Shown here one piece after another: positions 1 through 7,550 of a DNA stretch of 64,000 bases. Location of the stretch: assembly GCF_025685415.1 (NCBI RefSeq), contig NZ_JAGSYB010000001.1, forward strand, positions 2,666,001 through 2,730,000, in the 5' to 3' direction. The translations under genes and the position numbers were made by a program. The stretch is from Terriglobus aquaticus (lineage in GTDB: Bacteria; Acidobacteriota; Terriglobia; Terriglobales; Acidobacteriaceae). The notes under the pieces are model-generated. The model saw only the letters and a program-made list of their open reading frames with translations. It did no database searches and was not told the DNA's origin. Positions within the stretch are counted from its first letter, which is position 1. The number at the start of each line of letters is the position of its first letter.

Positions 1-1096
1 CATACGCGGCGCGCGCGACGGAGGCGGTGTTTGCGAGGGGATCGGGCTCGGGAATGTGCTGGTCGAACGCCAGCGCAACCACTTGCGAACGCGAGTATTG
101 CTCCAAGACGCCGTCTGTCGCCAAGTCCGCGGCAGCGCATGGGTCGCACGCCGAGCCGGTGTAGAGCGCGAGCAGGACGGTGCGGCCGGAAGTGGGTGCG
201 GAGTGCTGTGAGGCCGGCCTGGGCTGATACAGAGCGCGGTAACGACGGTCGATCTCCGCCTCCAGACCGGCGCGATCGCCCCCATGCTGCGCGGCGTAGA
301 GCGACTGCAGAAGGGCTTGCCCCGCGGGTGTCATTCCGCCATAAATAGTCGCCAATTCCAGGTCGTCCACGGCCTTGTCGTCCTGATGCTGCAGGTGCTC
401 GATCTGGCCGCGTGTGAGGAACGTTGCACCCTGGGTCGGATAGAGCGGCTGTGCCTGGTCAAGCGCAGCGATCGCATCGGAGATCTTGCCTTCGTGCAGG
501 TAAACGTCGGCGAGCGTCTGCAGATTGGCGGCCTGAGACTCACCGAAGTACCGCTTAACCTGGGCGTCGCGCTTGGCCTGTTCCGCGGGTGTAAGCGGCT
601 TGGCAGGCGCGCTACCAAACATCATTGCCGCCATGGCAGGCAGGGTGGTCTGCTTCACGGAATCGCGTGCCCAAGCCTCGGCCGACTTGAGATCGACGCC
701 GTTGGGCGGGGCTTCCGCGAGGCTGTAGGCCACGCCGTTTTCCACGTTTGCACGGGAGGTTTTTTCGGCTGCATCGACTCTGGCCTTGGCAACCTGGTGG
801 ATCCGTTTTTCGTCGAGAGGCTGCTGCTCCAGCAGGAGCTTGAGCAGAATGCTGCGAGCGCGGTCGGCGCGCTTGCTCGTCGGGAAGTCGTGGAGAAAGG
901 CCGTGAGCGCGGCGGCACGTTTGTCCGGTTGGAGCTGCGCATTCGCGGCCTGAAATGCAGCCTGATCCGGGGTAACCTGCATGGCCGTAGCGGACCCAGC
1001 GCCGGAGGGCGCCGCTGTCTGCGCAAACACTGGAGGAGCATTGCCGAGCGCAATGGCGACACAAACGGCGGCGAACCAGGACTGCCTGAACAGCAT
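1..1096 (-). CDS. Secreted TPR-like protein with C-terminal thioredoxin-like domain (partial)
   Basis: The frame is open on the minus strand from an ATG at 1096 to the window edge, so about 365 residues are visible and the C-terminus is missing. A GGGAG ribosome site lies 5 bases before the ATG. Residues 1-26 form a signal peptide ending near VFA-Q, so the product is exported. The middle is helical and alanine/glutamine-rich, resembling TPR-type repeats. A segment near the visible end reads VLLALYTGSACDPC, which is a thioredoxin-like strand followed by a CxxC motif (CDPC). This suggests a TlpA/thioredoxin-like redox domain. Substrate and partner are unknown. The next gene is divergent, so this starts its own transcript. 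Fold assignment rests on motif reading only. Confidence 0.7.
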   Translation of the reverse strand, partial: MLFRQSWFAAVCVAIALGNAPPVFAQTAAPSGAGSATAMQVTPDQAAFQAANAQLQPDKRAAALTAFLHDFPTSKRADRARSILLKLLLEQQPLDEKRIHQVAKARVDAAEKTSRANVENGVAYSLAEAPPNGVDLKSAEAWARDSVKQTTLPAMAAMMFGSAPAKPLTPAEQAKRDAQVKRYFGESQAANLQTLADVYLHEGKISDAIAALDQAQPLYPTQGATFLTRGQIEHLQHQDDKAVDDLELATIYGGMTPAGQALLQSLYAAQHGGDRAGLEAEIDRRYRALYQPRPASQHSAPTSGRTVLLALYTGSACDPCAAADLATDGVLEQYSRSQVVALAFDQHIPEPDPLANTASVARAAY

Positions 1097-1230
1097 GAAC
1101 GCTCCCAAATTAGCCTGAATGGACGAAGCATATCAGCACGGTGCCCGATGTGAGCGGGCGGGAGATAAGCGGACCGGGGCACGGCGTTGATCGGCCCATC
1201 CAGGTAAGGCGCGGCTGACCGCGGATTGCC

Positions 1231-1236
1231 TATACT
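1231..1236 (+). promoter_or_regulatory. -10 box of a probably leaderless promoter
   Basis: TATACT lies 6 bases before the ATG at 1243, and no Shine-Dalgarno sequence separates them. A start of transcription about 7 bases downstream of the -10 would coincide with the ATG. No convincing -35 hexamer was found. Confidence 0.4.
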
Positions 1237-1242
1237 CCGCGT

Positions 1243-2133
1243 ATGGGTCTGACCGCAGTCGTTGTGGATGACGAGCCGCTTGCCCGGCGGGAGTTGCACT
1301 ACCTGCTCGGTCGCATTGGCGATGTGGACGTAGTCGCCGAGGCGAGCAACGGTATCGAGGCGGTGGAGACGATTCGTAACGCCGCGCCAGACGTGGTCTT
1401 TCTGGACGTGCAGATGCCCGGACTGGACGGCTTTGCGGTGTTAAAGAAGCTGATCGACGCCAAGGCTCTGACCCCGGAACGCGAGGAGCCGATGCCCGAG
1501 GTGGTCTTTGCGACAGCATTCGACCAGTACGCGGTGCGTGCATTTGAAGTGAATGCAATCGACTACCTGCTGAAGCCATTCGAAGAGCGGCGGGTGCGCC
1601 AGGCGATTGAGAAGGTGCGAGCCCGGCAGCAGGCGAGCGCATCGTCAAACGGTCAAACAACTATCGAAACCGTGCCGCAGGCCAGCAGCGAGGAGCGGCT
1701 GGAGAGCCTGCTGAAGCTGCTGGAGTTGCAAGCGGGAGCCACGCAGGCCGGGGCTGCAACGGCCCAGGCTGGTCCCGCGCGCGGCACCAGGGTACGCAGC
1801 GGTAAGGTCGTGGTGCGCAGCGGACAACGATTGCTGCTGGTGGAGGAGCGCGACGTGTCGTTTGCGTCCATCGAAGAGGGCGCCATCTCCGTGGTGACGC
1901 CGCAGATGGAAGGGCTGGCGAACTGCCGCACCATCGAAGAACTGGCCGAGCAGGTGGACCCGAACAGTTTCTGGCGCGCGCACCGGTCGTACCTGGTGAA
2001 CATTGCGCACATCCGGGAGGTGGTGCCCTGGTTCAAGAGCACGTACCTGCTCCGCATGGATGACCGCAAGCAAACGGAGATCCCGGTGGCACGGGCACAG
2101 ATCAAGCGGCTTCGGGAGTTGTTCAACTTGTAA
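1243..2133 (+). CDS. LytTR-family two-component response regulator
   Basis: This 296-residue regulator has an N-terminal CheY-like receiver (about residues 4-122) with acidic residues D9/D10, phospho-acceptor D55 in FLDVQMPG, and lysine in the LLKPF motif. An alanine/glutamine-rich linker (about 128-188) follows. The C-terminal LytTR DNA-binding domain (about 190-295) contains the FWRAHRSYLVN and PVARAQIKRLRE segments typical of AlgR/LytR proteins. It should bind DNA when phosphorylated. No histidine kinase lies beside it here, so its partner is unknown. The start is supported by a -10 box ending 6 bases upstream and by the receiver beginning at once. Confidence 0.93.
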   Translation: MGLTAVVVDDEPLARRELHYLLGRIGDVDVVAEASNGIEAVETIRNAAPDVVFLDVQMPGLDGFAVLKKLIDAKALTPEREEPMPEVVFATAFDQYAVRAFEVNAIDYLLKPFEERRVRQAIEKVRARQQASASSNGQTTIETVPQASSEERLESLLKLLELQAGATQAGAATAQAGPARGTRVRSGKVVVRSGQRLLLVEERDVSFASIEEGAISVVTPQMEGLANCRTIEELAEQVDPNSFWRAHRSYLVNIAHIREVVPWFKSTYLLRMDDRKQTEIPVARAQIKRLRELFNL

Positions 2134-2162
2134 TCTGCCGTGCCCGCGGCGGTGATTTTGAT

Positions 2163-2179
2163 GGCGAACATCCGGCGAA
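2163..2179 (+). promoter_or_regulatory. Direct repeat GGCGAA-N5-GGCGAA, candidate SOS operator of dinB
   Basis: GGCGAA at 2163-2168 is repeated exactly at 2174-2179, an 11-base period that puts both copies on one face of the helix. It ends 44 bases before the dinB start. The same arrangement occurs directly before imuA at 61861. Read as GAAC-N7-GAAG it resembles the direct-repeat LexA site GTTC-N7-GTTC known from alphaproteobacteria. The regulatory role is inferred. Confidence 0.5.
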
Positions 2180-2223
2180 GATGAGACACTGGTGCGGGCG
2201 CGTAAGAGCCCGGCCAGAGCGCC

Positions 2224-3333
2224 ATGCCTGAAGATTTCGGTCCGCCAGCACCGCCCCTGCGCAAGATCGTGCATGTGGACATGGACGCGTTCTACGCGTC
2301 GGTGGAGCAGCGCGACGATCCTTCCCTGCGCGGACGACCGGTCGTTGTGGCGTGGAAGGGTTTGCGATCCGTGGTGTGCGCGGCTTCGTACGAGGCGCGG
2401 CGCTTCGGCATTCGTTCGGCCATGCCCGCCGTGCGCGCGGAGAGGCTGTGCCCGGAAGCCATGTTCGTTCCGCCGGATTTTGTTCGGTACAAAGCCGTGT
2501 CGCAGGCCGTGCGCGAGATCTTTCAGCGGCATACGGACGCGATCGAGCCGCTGTCGCTGGATGAAGCCTACCTAGATGTGACGGAGAACAAGACTGGCCT
2601 GCCGACGGCCACGCGCGTGGCCAGCACCATCCGGCAGCAGATTCGGGACGAGCTGAAGCTGACTGCCTCGGCCGGTGTGGCGCCCAACAAATTTCTCGCC
2701 AAGGTGGCGTCCGACTGGCGCAAGCCAAATGGCTTGTTCGTCATCCAGCCGCACGAGGTGCTCGAGTTTCTGCGCGACCTACCGGTAGGCCGAATTCCTG
2801 GGGTGGGCAAAGTAAGCGAGCAGCACCTGGCCGCACGCGGCGTGAAAACCGTGGGTGACGTGCAGCGGATGGACCGCGTGGAGTTAGAGGCAAGGTTTGG
2901 CCGGTGGAGCGCACGGCTGCACGCGCTGGCGCATGGCATTGACGACAGTCCCGTGGTGGCAAACCGCGTTCGCAAACAGGTAAGCGCGGAGGATACGTTT
3001 GCCGCCGACGTGCCGCTGTATGAGACCGAACCGGCGATCCGACGACTCGCGGAGAAGGTCTGGAAGGCAAGCCACGGCAACGCCCGTGCCGCGCGCACCG
3101 TCGTCCTCAAGTTGAAGACGAAGGAGTTCACCAGTCTTACGCGAAGCTTGACGCCGGTGGAGATGCCGCGTTCTGCGGAAGAGCTGGGCGATGTGGCCGT
3201 GGGCATGCTGGACCGCGTTGCTCTGCCGCCGGGGCAGATGTTTCGCCTGGCCGGTGTGGGCCTGAGCAACTTCCAGAGCGATGTGGAAACACCGCTGTTT
3301 GCTGAGCCCGGCGACGGCGTAGCGGAGATCTGA
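2224..3333 (+). CDS. dinB: DNA polymerase IV (Y-family translesion polymerase)
   Basis: This 369-residue Y-family polymerase copies damaged DNA with low fidelity. The palm opens with HVDMDAFYASVEQ, giving metal ligand D19 and a steric-gate position at Y24. The second catalytic motif SLDEAYLD is present. A helix-hairpin-helix segment (IPGVGKVSEQHLAARGVKT) and a little-finger domain follow. The C-terminus contains ETPLF, which resembles a beta-clamp binding peptide. All key residues are intact, so it should be active, unlike the ImuB protein at the window end. The ATG is the first in frame; a direct repeat upstream suggests damage-inducible control. The gene stands alone between two regulators. 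Confidence 0.95.
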   Translation: MPEDFGPPAPPLRKIVHVDMDAFYASVEQRDDPSLRGRPVVVAWKGLRSVVCAASYEARRFGIRSAMPAVRAERLCPEAMFVPPDFVRYKAVSQAVREIFQRHTDAIEPLSLDEAYLDVTENKTGLPTATRVASTIRQQIRDELKLTASAGVAPNKFLAKVASDWRKPNGLFVIQPHEVLEFLRDLPVGRIPGVGKVSEQHLAARGVKTVGDVQRMDRVELEARFGRWSARLHALAHGIDDSPVVANRVRKQVSAEDTFAADVPLYETEPAIRRLAEKVWKASHGNARAARTVVLKLKTKEFTSLTRSLTPVEMPRSAEELGDVAVGMLDRVALPPGQMFRLAGVGLSNFQSDVETPLFAEPGDGVAEI

Positions 3334-3434
3334 ATCGGGCTCTCTTCCGCCGCGCCGCTTTGCCTCTGCGAGCGCCCGCCAGTTTGACCGAAGCGCTGGG
3401 CGTCGTCGGCTGCGGCACGCATGTGTCACATCTC

Positions 3435-3476
3435 CTAAGTTCTTAGTTGACAGCGAAGGAGTGTGCGGCCTATGCT
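3435..3476 (+). promoter_or_regulatory. blaI-mecR promoter with adjoining palindrome
   Basis: The -35 hexamer TTGACA (3447-3452) and the -10 TATGCT (3471-3476) are 18 bases apart. The palindrome CTAAG-TT-CTTAG (3435-3446) abuts the -35. BlaI-type repressors bind short dyads and usually repress their own operon, so this is a likely autoregulatory operator. The promoter places transcription start near 3483, which rules out the upstream TTG at 3447 as a start codon. Confidence 0.6.
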
Positions 3477-3497
3477 CCGAAACTGTTAGGAGGTGCG

Positions 3498-3878
3498 ATG
3501 GGCGGGAAGAAGCGGGAAGGTTTGACACCACTGGAGTTGAAGGTGATGCAGTCGTTGTGGTCGGTGGGAAGCGGCACCGTCGCGGACGTGCAGGAGCAGA
3601 TGCAGCCCACGCCGGCCTACACCACCGTGCAAACGGTGCTGAACATCCTGGAGCGCAAGGGCAAGCTGACTCGCACGCTGGAAGGCCGAGCATACCGGTA
3701 CCGGCCTGCCCTGTCCGAGGCGAAGGCACATAGCCACGCGTTGCGCGACCTGGTGGACCGCATGTTTGGCGGATCGAGCGAAGACCTGGTGATGAGTCTG
3801 GTGAAGACACGGCAGTTGGACGCGAAGCGCCTGGCCAGCATAGCGCGCAAGCTGCAACAGCAGGAGGACGGGCAATGA
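3498..3878 (+). CDS. BlaI/MecI/CopY-family transcriptional repressor
   Basis: This is a 126-residue winged-helix repressor beginning MGGKKREGLTPLE. The start at ATG 3498 follows a strong AGGAGG site and lies just downstream of a good promoter. The family motif runs through LTPLELKVMQSLW, the recognition helix region PAYTTVQTVLNILERKG, and the RAYRYRPA wing. A C-terminal dimerisation helix follows. The stop codon overlaps the start of the M56 gene by 4 bases (ATGA), so the two are coupled. In known BlaI/BlaR pairs the membrane protease triggers cleavage of the repressor. What this pair senses is unknown, because the partner lacks a penicillin-binding sensor domain. Confidence 0.93.
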   Translation: MGGKKREGLTPLELKVMQSLWSVGSGTVADVQEQMQPTPAYTTVQTVLNILERKGKLTRTLEGRAYRYRPALSEAKAHSHALRDLVDRMFGGSSEDLVMSLVKTRQLDAKRLASIARKLQQQEDGQ

Positions 3879-5245
3879 GCACAGCAATGCACTCCTTGGC
3901 GAATTATCTGTTGAACGCTTTATGGCAATCGGTGCTGATTTGCGCGGCCGGATGGGGAGTCGCACGGCTGGTGCGGCCGCTGGGGGTTGCGGCGGAGCAT
4001 CGCGTGTGGGTGAGTGTGCTCTGCGCGCAATGCATACTGCCGGCTTGTGCGGCGCCGGGGCTTGCGGCGTCTCTGCAGCGATGGATGGCATCGGGCAACG
4101 AACGCAACGGTGCAGTCACCGTCACCGTGGGGGCGGCGCAAGCAATCGGCCGTGGTGGCGCTGGCGTTATGCTCCTGGACCTCGCTGTCACGATGTGGGC
4201 TTTGGTGACCTTCGCGTTCGCCATGCGATTCGTGGTGCAGATGTGGCAGCTGCGGAACTTGCGGCGGGACGCTTCACCACTCACGCTGAATGACGCGGAC
4301 GCGCTGTGGATGCGCGACTCCTGCGCACAGCTTGGCATCGCACACCCCGAGCTGCTGACTTCCAGCAGTGCGAACACGCCGCTGACCTTTGGGTTTAGCC
4401 GGCCCGTGCTGATCTTGCCAAGCGGCTTTGCACAGCGTGTCAGCACCAGCCGCTTGCGTGCCGCGCTAGCGCACGAACTGGCGCACGCGACACGACACGA
4501 TGCAAGGAAGCAGGTGCTGTTTCGAGTCGCCACGCTGCCGCTGGCGTGGCACCCTGCCGTGCACTTTGCCATGGCCAAGATTGCCGAAACGCGTGAGTGC
4601 GTTTGCGATGGGCTTGCTGCCGGAATGACGGGAAGCGCGCGGGAGTATGCGCGATCGCTGCTGGAACTCGCTTCCCTGCTGACCGCACGCCGGCCAGCCA
4701 ACGCTCACGCCATCGGCCTGTTCGATGCCAACCAGTTGGAGAGGAGAGTTCTTATGTTGAACCGTCGTGTGTTTCCTATGGCTCGGTCCTTGCGCGTAGG
4801 TCTGGTGGCAGGCAGTGGTGTGCTGGCAATGGTGGCGTGTACGTCTGCCCTGGCATTTCGAATGGACGCGCCGGGACAGCCCTCGGCTGTGTCGGCTTCG
4901 GATCAGAAGAAGCAACAGGGTCCGGTTCGCATTGCGCCGGGCGTAGCAGCAGGGCAGGTGGTCCAGAAAGTCACACCGGTGTATCCGCCGGAAGCGAAGA
5001 AGGCGCATATCTTCGGCGCGGTGGTGTTGCACGCGATCATCGGCAAGACGGGATCGATCGAACAGTTGGATGTTGTCTCGGGACCGCCGGAGTTACGCGA
5101 CTCGGCCCTCGACGCCGTACGCCAGTGGGTTTACAAGCCATACCTGCTGAATGGCGAGCCAGTCGCGGTCGATACGACCATCACCGTGAACTATTCGTTC
5201 TCAGAAAACCCGCCGGCGAACGCACCGGCACCCGGCACGAAGTAG
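3875..5245 (+). CDS. M56 (BlaR1/MecR1-type) membrane peptidase with C-terminal TonB domain
   Basis: This 456-residue protein has N-terminal membrane segments (about 10-30, 45-65, 100-125), then a cytoplasmic zinc-peptidase domain. The zinc motif HELAH is at residues 200-204 and a downstream glutamate sits in AETRECVCDG. A further membrane segment lies near 310-330. Instead of a beta-lactam sensor domain, the C-terminus (about 365-445) is a TonB-like domain (TPVYPPEAKKAHIFGAVVL, QWVYKPYLLNGEPV). This M56-TonB arrangement is frequent in Acidobacteriota. It likely cleaves or signals to the BlaI repressor encoded directly upstream; the TonB part may contact an outer-membrane partner or act as the sensor. 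The ligand is unknown. Confidence 0.9.
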   Translation: MSTAMHSLANYLLNALWQSVLICAAGWGVARLVRPLGVAAEHRVWVSVLCAQCILPACAAPGLAASLQRWMASGNERNGAVTVTVGAAQAIGRGGAGVMLLDLAVTMWALVTFAFAMRFVVQMWQLRNLRRDASPLTLNDADALWMRDSCAQLGIAHPELLTSSSANTPLTFGFSRPVLILPSGFAQRVSTSRLRAALAHELAHATRHDARKQVLFRVATLPLAWHPAVHFAMAKIAETRECVCDGLAAGMTGSAREYARSLLELASLLTARRPANAHAIGLFDANQLERRVLMLNRRVFPMARSLRVGLVAGSGVLAMVACTSALAFRMDAPGQPSAVSASDQKKQQGPVRIAPGVAAGQVVQKVTPVYPPEAKKAHIFGAVVLHAIIGKTGSIEQLDVVSGPPELRDSALDAVRQWVYKPYLLNGEPVAVDTTITVNYSFSENPPANAPAPGTK

Positions 5246-5264
5246 CTTTTGCAGTTGCGCGCGG

Positions 5265-5292
5265 AGGGCACGCGGGCCGGCCCGCGTGCCCT
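5265..5292 (+). terminator. Terminator-like perfect palindrome
   Basis: A 28-base perfect palindrome (AGGGCACGCGGGCC followed by its complement) starts 20 bases after the M56 stop. The T-rich tail is weak (TTCCCTATG), so termination may be inefficient. Confidence 0.5.
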
Positions 5293-5369
5293 TCCCTATG
5301 CAACGGAAGACCCGCTGAAGCTTAGGTAATGTCGAGCAAGTGTGCCGGTCCCCAATAGCGTTCCCCATT

Positions 5370-5398
5370 TTGCTCGCGATATATCGTACTGCGATACA
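5370..5398 (+). promoter_or_regulatory. Promoter of the MarR-CLC pair with internal palindrome
   Basis: TTGCTC (5370-5375) and GATACA (5393-5398) are 17 bases apart. The palindrome CGATATATCG (5377-5386) lies in the spacer, and CGATA recurs at 5392. It is a candidate site for the MarR protein encoded just downstream. Confidence 0.45.
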
Positions 5399-5415
5399 CT
5401 TAGAGCAGGACGATT

Positions 5416-5829
5416 ATGGCGGACGAATCACAGCGCTATGACATGGAGCATCTCGCGAAGTTTCGTCGGGAGATCCGGCGTTTTCTCCAGTTCAGTGAAC
5501 AGGCGGCGATCTCCGCAGGCCTGCAGCCGCAGCAGCATCAACTGATGTTGCAGGTAGCCGGAGCGCCGCAGGATGAGTCCGTCACGGTGAGTTATATCGC
5601 CGACCTGATGGGACTTAAACATCACACGGCTGTGGGGCTGAGCAAGCGCTGCGAAGCGGCGGGCCTGCTGCGCAGGGTTCAGGACCCGCAGGATCGCCGT
5701 TGCGTGGTGTTGCAGTTGACCAGCTTGGGCCGGCGGGCCTTGCGACAGCTTTCTGAGGTCCACACCCAGGAACTACGCGACCTGGCACCCAGCCTGATTC
5801 AGGCGTTGTCGCAGATCCAGAAAACATAG
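5416..5829 (+). CDS. MarR-family transcriptional regulator
   Basis: This is a 137-residue winged-helix regulator. The recognition region reads ADLMGLKHHTAVGLSKRCEAAGLL and the wing contains VQDPQDRRCVVLQLTSLGRR, both typical of MarR proteins. The start ATG is preceded by an AGGACG ribosome site. The CLC transporter gene starts 6 bases after the stop, so both genes are probably one transcript and the regulator may control the transporter. A palindrome between its promoter elements fits autoregulation. The inducing ligand cannot be read from the sequence. Confidence 0.88.
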   Translation: MADESQRYDMEHLAKFRREIRRFLQFSEQAAISAGLQPQQHQLMLQVAGAPQDESVTVSYIADLMGLKHHTAVGLSKRCEAAGLLRRVQDPQDRRCVVLQLTSLGRRALRQLSEVHTQELRDLAPSLIQALSQIQKT

Positions 5830-5835
5830 ACAGGC

Positions 5836-7494
5836 ATGCAGCGGTCAGGTAACCGCGCGACCAGAAGAGAGGTACGTTTGCAGTCAGAACCATCAGCCTT
5901 GAGCGACTTTTCAGTCGATCGGCGCGTTTGGGTGCTCTCCGGCGTGGCGGTGCTCATCGGCGTGTGCGCGACATTTCTAGCGGTGCTGCTTCTGCGTCTT
6001 ATCGCGCTCTCGACGAACCTCTTCTATTACCACCGCCTCAGCTTTGCATCGGTCTCGCCCGCGGGCAGCCCGCTTGGGCACTGGATGGTTGTCGTTCCCG
6101 TGGTGGGCGGGCTCATCGTGGGCCTGATGGCGCGGTTCGGTTCCGACAAGATTCGCGGTCACGGCATACCGGAGGCAATCGAGGCCATTCTGCTGCACCG
6201 CGCGCGGGTTGATCCAAAGATCGCGGTCTTGAAGCCGGTGTCGGCGGCGGTCGCTATCGGATCCGGTGGGCCCTTCGGCGCGGAAGGCCCAATAATCATG
6301 ACAGGAGGTGCCGCCGGCTCCCTGATTGGTCAGTGGATGCACGTAACCGACAGCGAGCGGACCACCCTGCTGGTTGCGGGAGCGGCGGCGGGCATGTCCG
6401 CCACCTTTGCGACACCGGTCGCCGCAATCCTGCTCGCAGTGGAGTTGCTGCTGTTTGAATGGCGGCCGCGGAGCCTGGTTCCCGTGGCAGTGGCAAGTGC
6501 AACGGCGGCGCTGCTGCGGGTTTATTGGCTCGGCGCAGGTCCGCTGTTCCAGATGCCCGCGCTGCCGGACCTGACGCGTGTCTCATTCGTCATCGGTGCA
6601 TTGTTCCTCGGAGCTCTGCTGGGGCTCGTGTCCGCTGGCATGAGCCGGCTGATGTATTGGTTCGAGGACCGGTTCGACCACCTGCCCATTCACTGGATGT
6701 GGTGGCCCGCCCTTGGCGGCATCGGTATCGGTGTGGGAGGCTTGTTTTTCCCGCGCGGCCTCGGCGTTGGCTACGAGAACATAGCAGAGCTGCTTCGCGG
6801 AAACGCGCCGCTCGGGCTGATTGTCGGCATCCTGATCGCGAAGTCGTTGATGTGGGCGTTCTCGCTCGGTTCTGGAACGTCTGGCGGCGTGCTGGCACCG
6901 CTGCTCATGATCGGCGGAGCGGTAGGCGCGTTGGCGGGACACCTGGCTCATGCCTCGGCAGACGCTCAGGCCGTGTGGGCACTGATCGGCATGGGATCGA
7001 TGCTCGCCGGCGCGCTAGGAGTGCCTCTGACCGCGATCCTGTTCAGCCTGGAAGTGACGCATTGCCTCCCTGCCCTGCTTCCGCTGGCGGTCGCGTGCGT
7101 TGCGTCGTACATCGTGACGGCAATGATCATGCCGCGATCGATTCTGACCGAAAAGCTGAGCCGGCGTGGCTACCACCTCACTCGGGAATATGGCGTCGAT
7201 CCGCTGGAACTGGTGCTGGTGAAGGAGGTCATGTCGCCTCTTGCCCTGGGAGAAGAAAACCTAACCCTACCGAAGATCTACACGTACGCTGACTCCACGA
7301 CGCGGTCTGCAGCAGAGCTGATGGCGACGGAAGGCGTGGAGCGCATTCCTGTGATCGATCGAGCAAACGGGCAGGCCTGCGGTGAGCTTTCGTTGCACGA
7401 TCTGCTGCGCGGGCGGGGGCGGTCTGTCGTGCGAGAAAGCGAACGGCTCAGACTGTACAGCTATGTTCCGCCAGAGTTGGGCGGCCACAACTGA
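5836..7494 (+). CDS. CLC-family chloride channel/transporter with C-terminal CBS region
   Basis: This 552-residue CLC protein has about ten hydrophobic helices, the anion-selectivity segments GHGIPEAIE (109-117) and GAEGP (148-152, with gating glutamate E150), and GSGTSGGVLAPLL. The residue aligned with the internal proton glutamate E203 of the E. coli exchanger is leucine here (AVELLL), so proton coupling is doubtful. The last ~90 residues (VKEVMSPLA to DLLRGRG) look like a CBS pair, possibly a nucleotide-binding regulatory domain. An alternative TTG start at 5878 has a better ribosome site (AGAGAGG) than the ATG at 5836 and would remove 14 basic residues. It is likely cotranscribed with the upstream MarR gene. 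Confidence 0.9.
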   Translation: MQRSGNRATRREVRLQSEPSALSDFSVDRRVWVLSGVAVLIGVCATFLAVLLLRLIALSTNLFYYHRLSFASVSPAGSPLGHWMVVVPVVGGLIVGLMARFGSDKIRGHGIPEAIEAILLHRARVDPKIAVLKPVSAAVAIGSGGPFGAEGPIIMTGGAAGSLIGQWMHVTDSERTTLLVAGAAAGMSATFATPVAAILLAVELLLFEWRPRSLVPVAVASATAALLRVYWLGAGPLFQMPALPDLTRVSFVIGALFLGALLGLVSAGMSRLMYWFEDRFDHLPIHWMWWPALGGIGIGVGGLFFPRGLGVGYENIAELLRGNAPLGLIVGILIAKSLMWAFSLGSGTSGGVLAPLLMIGGAVGALAGHLAHASADAQAVWALIGMGSMLAGALGVPLTAILFSLEVTHCLPALLPLAVACVASYIVTAMIMPRSILTEKLSRRGYHLTREYGVDPLELVLVKEVMSPLALGEENLTLPKIYTYADSTTRSAAELMATEGVERIPVIDRANGQACGELSLHDLLRGRGRSVVRESERLRLYSYVPPELGGHN

Positions 7495-7550
7495 GCGCTG
7501 TTCTCGTCGTCACGTACTTTGCGCGGTGAAGCGAATGTTCAGTGCGGTTG

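Noticed and set aside
3447-3497. TTG start for the BlaI-family gene at 3447
   Set aside because: That TTG is part of the -35 box TTGACA, so it lies upstream of the transcription start. ATG 3498 has an AGGAGG site.
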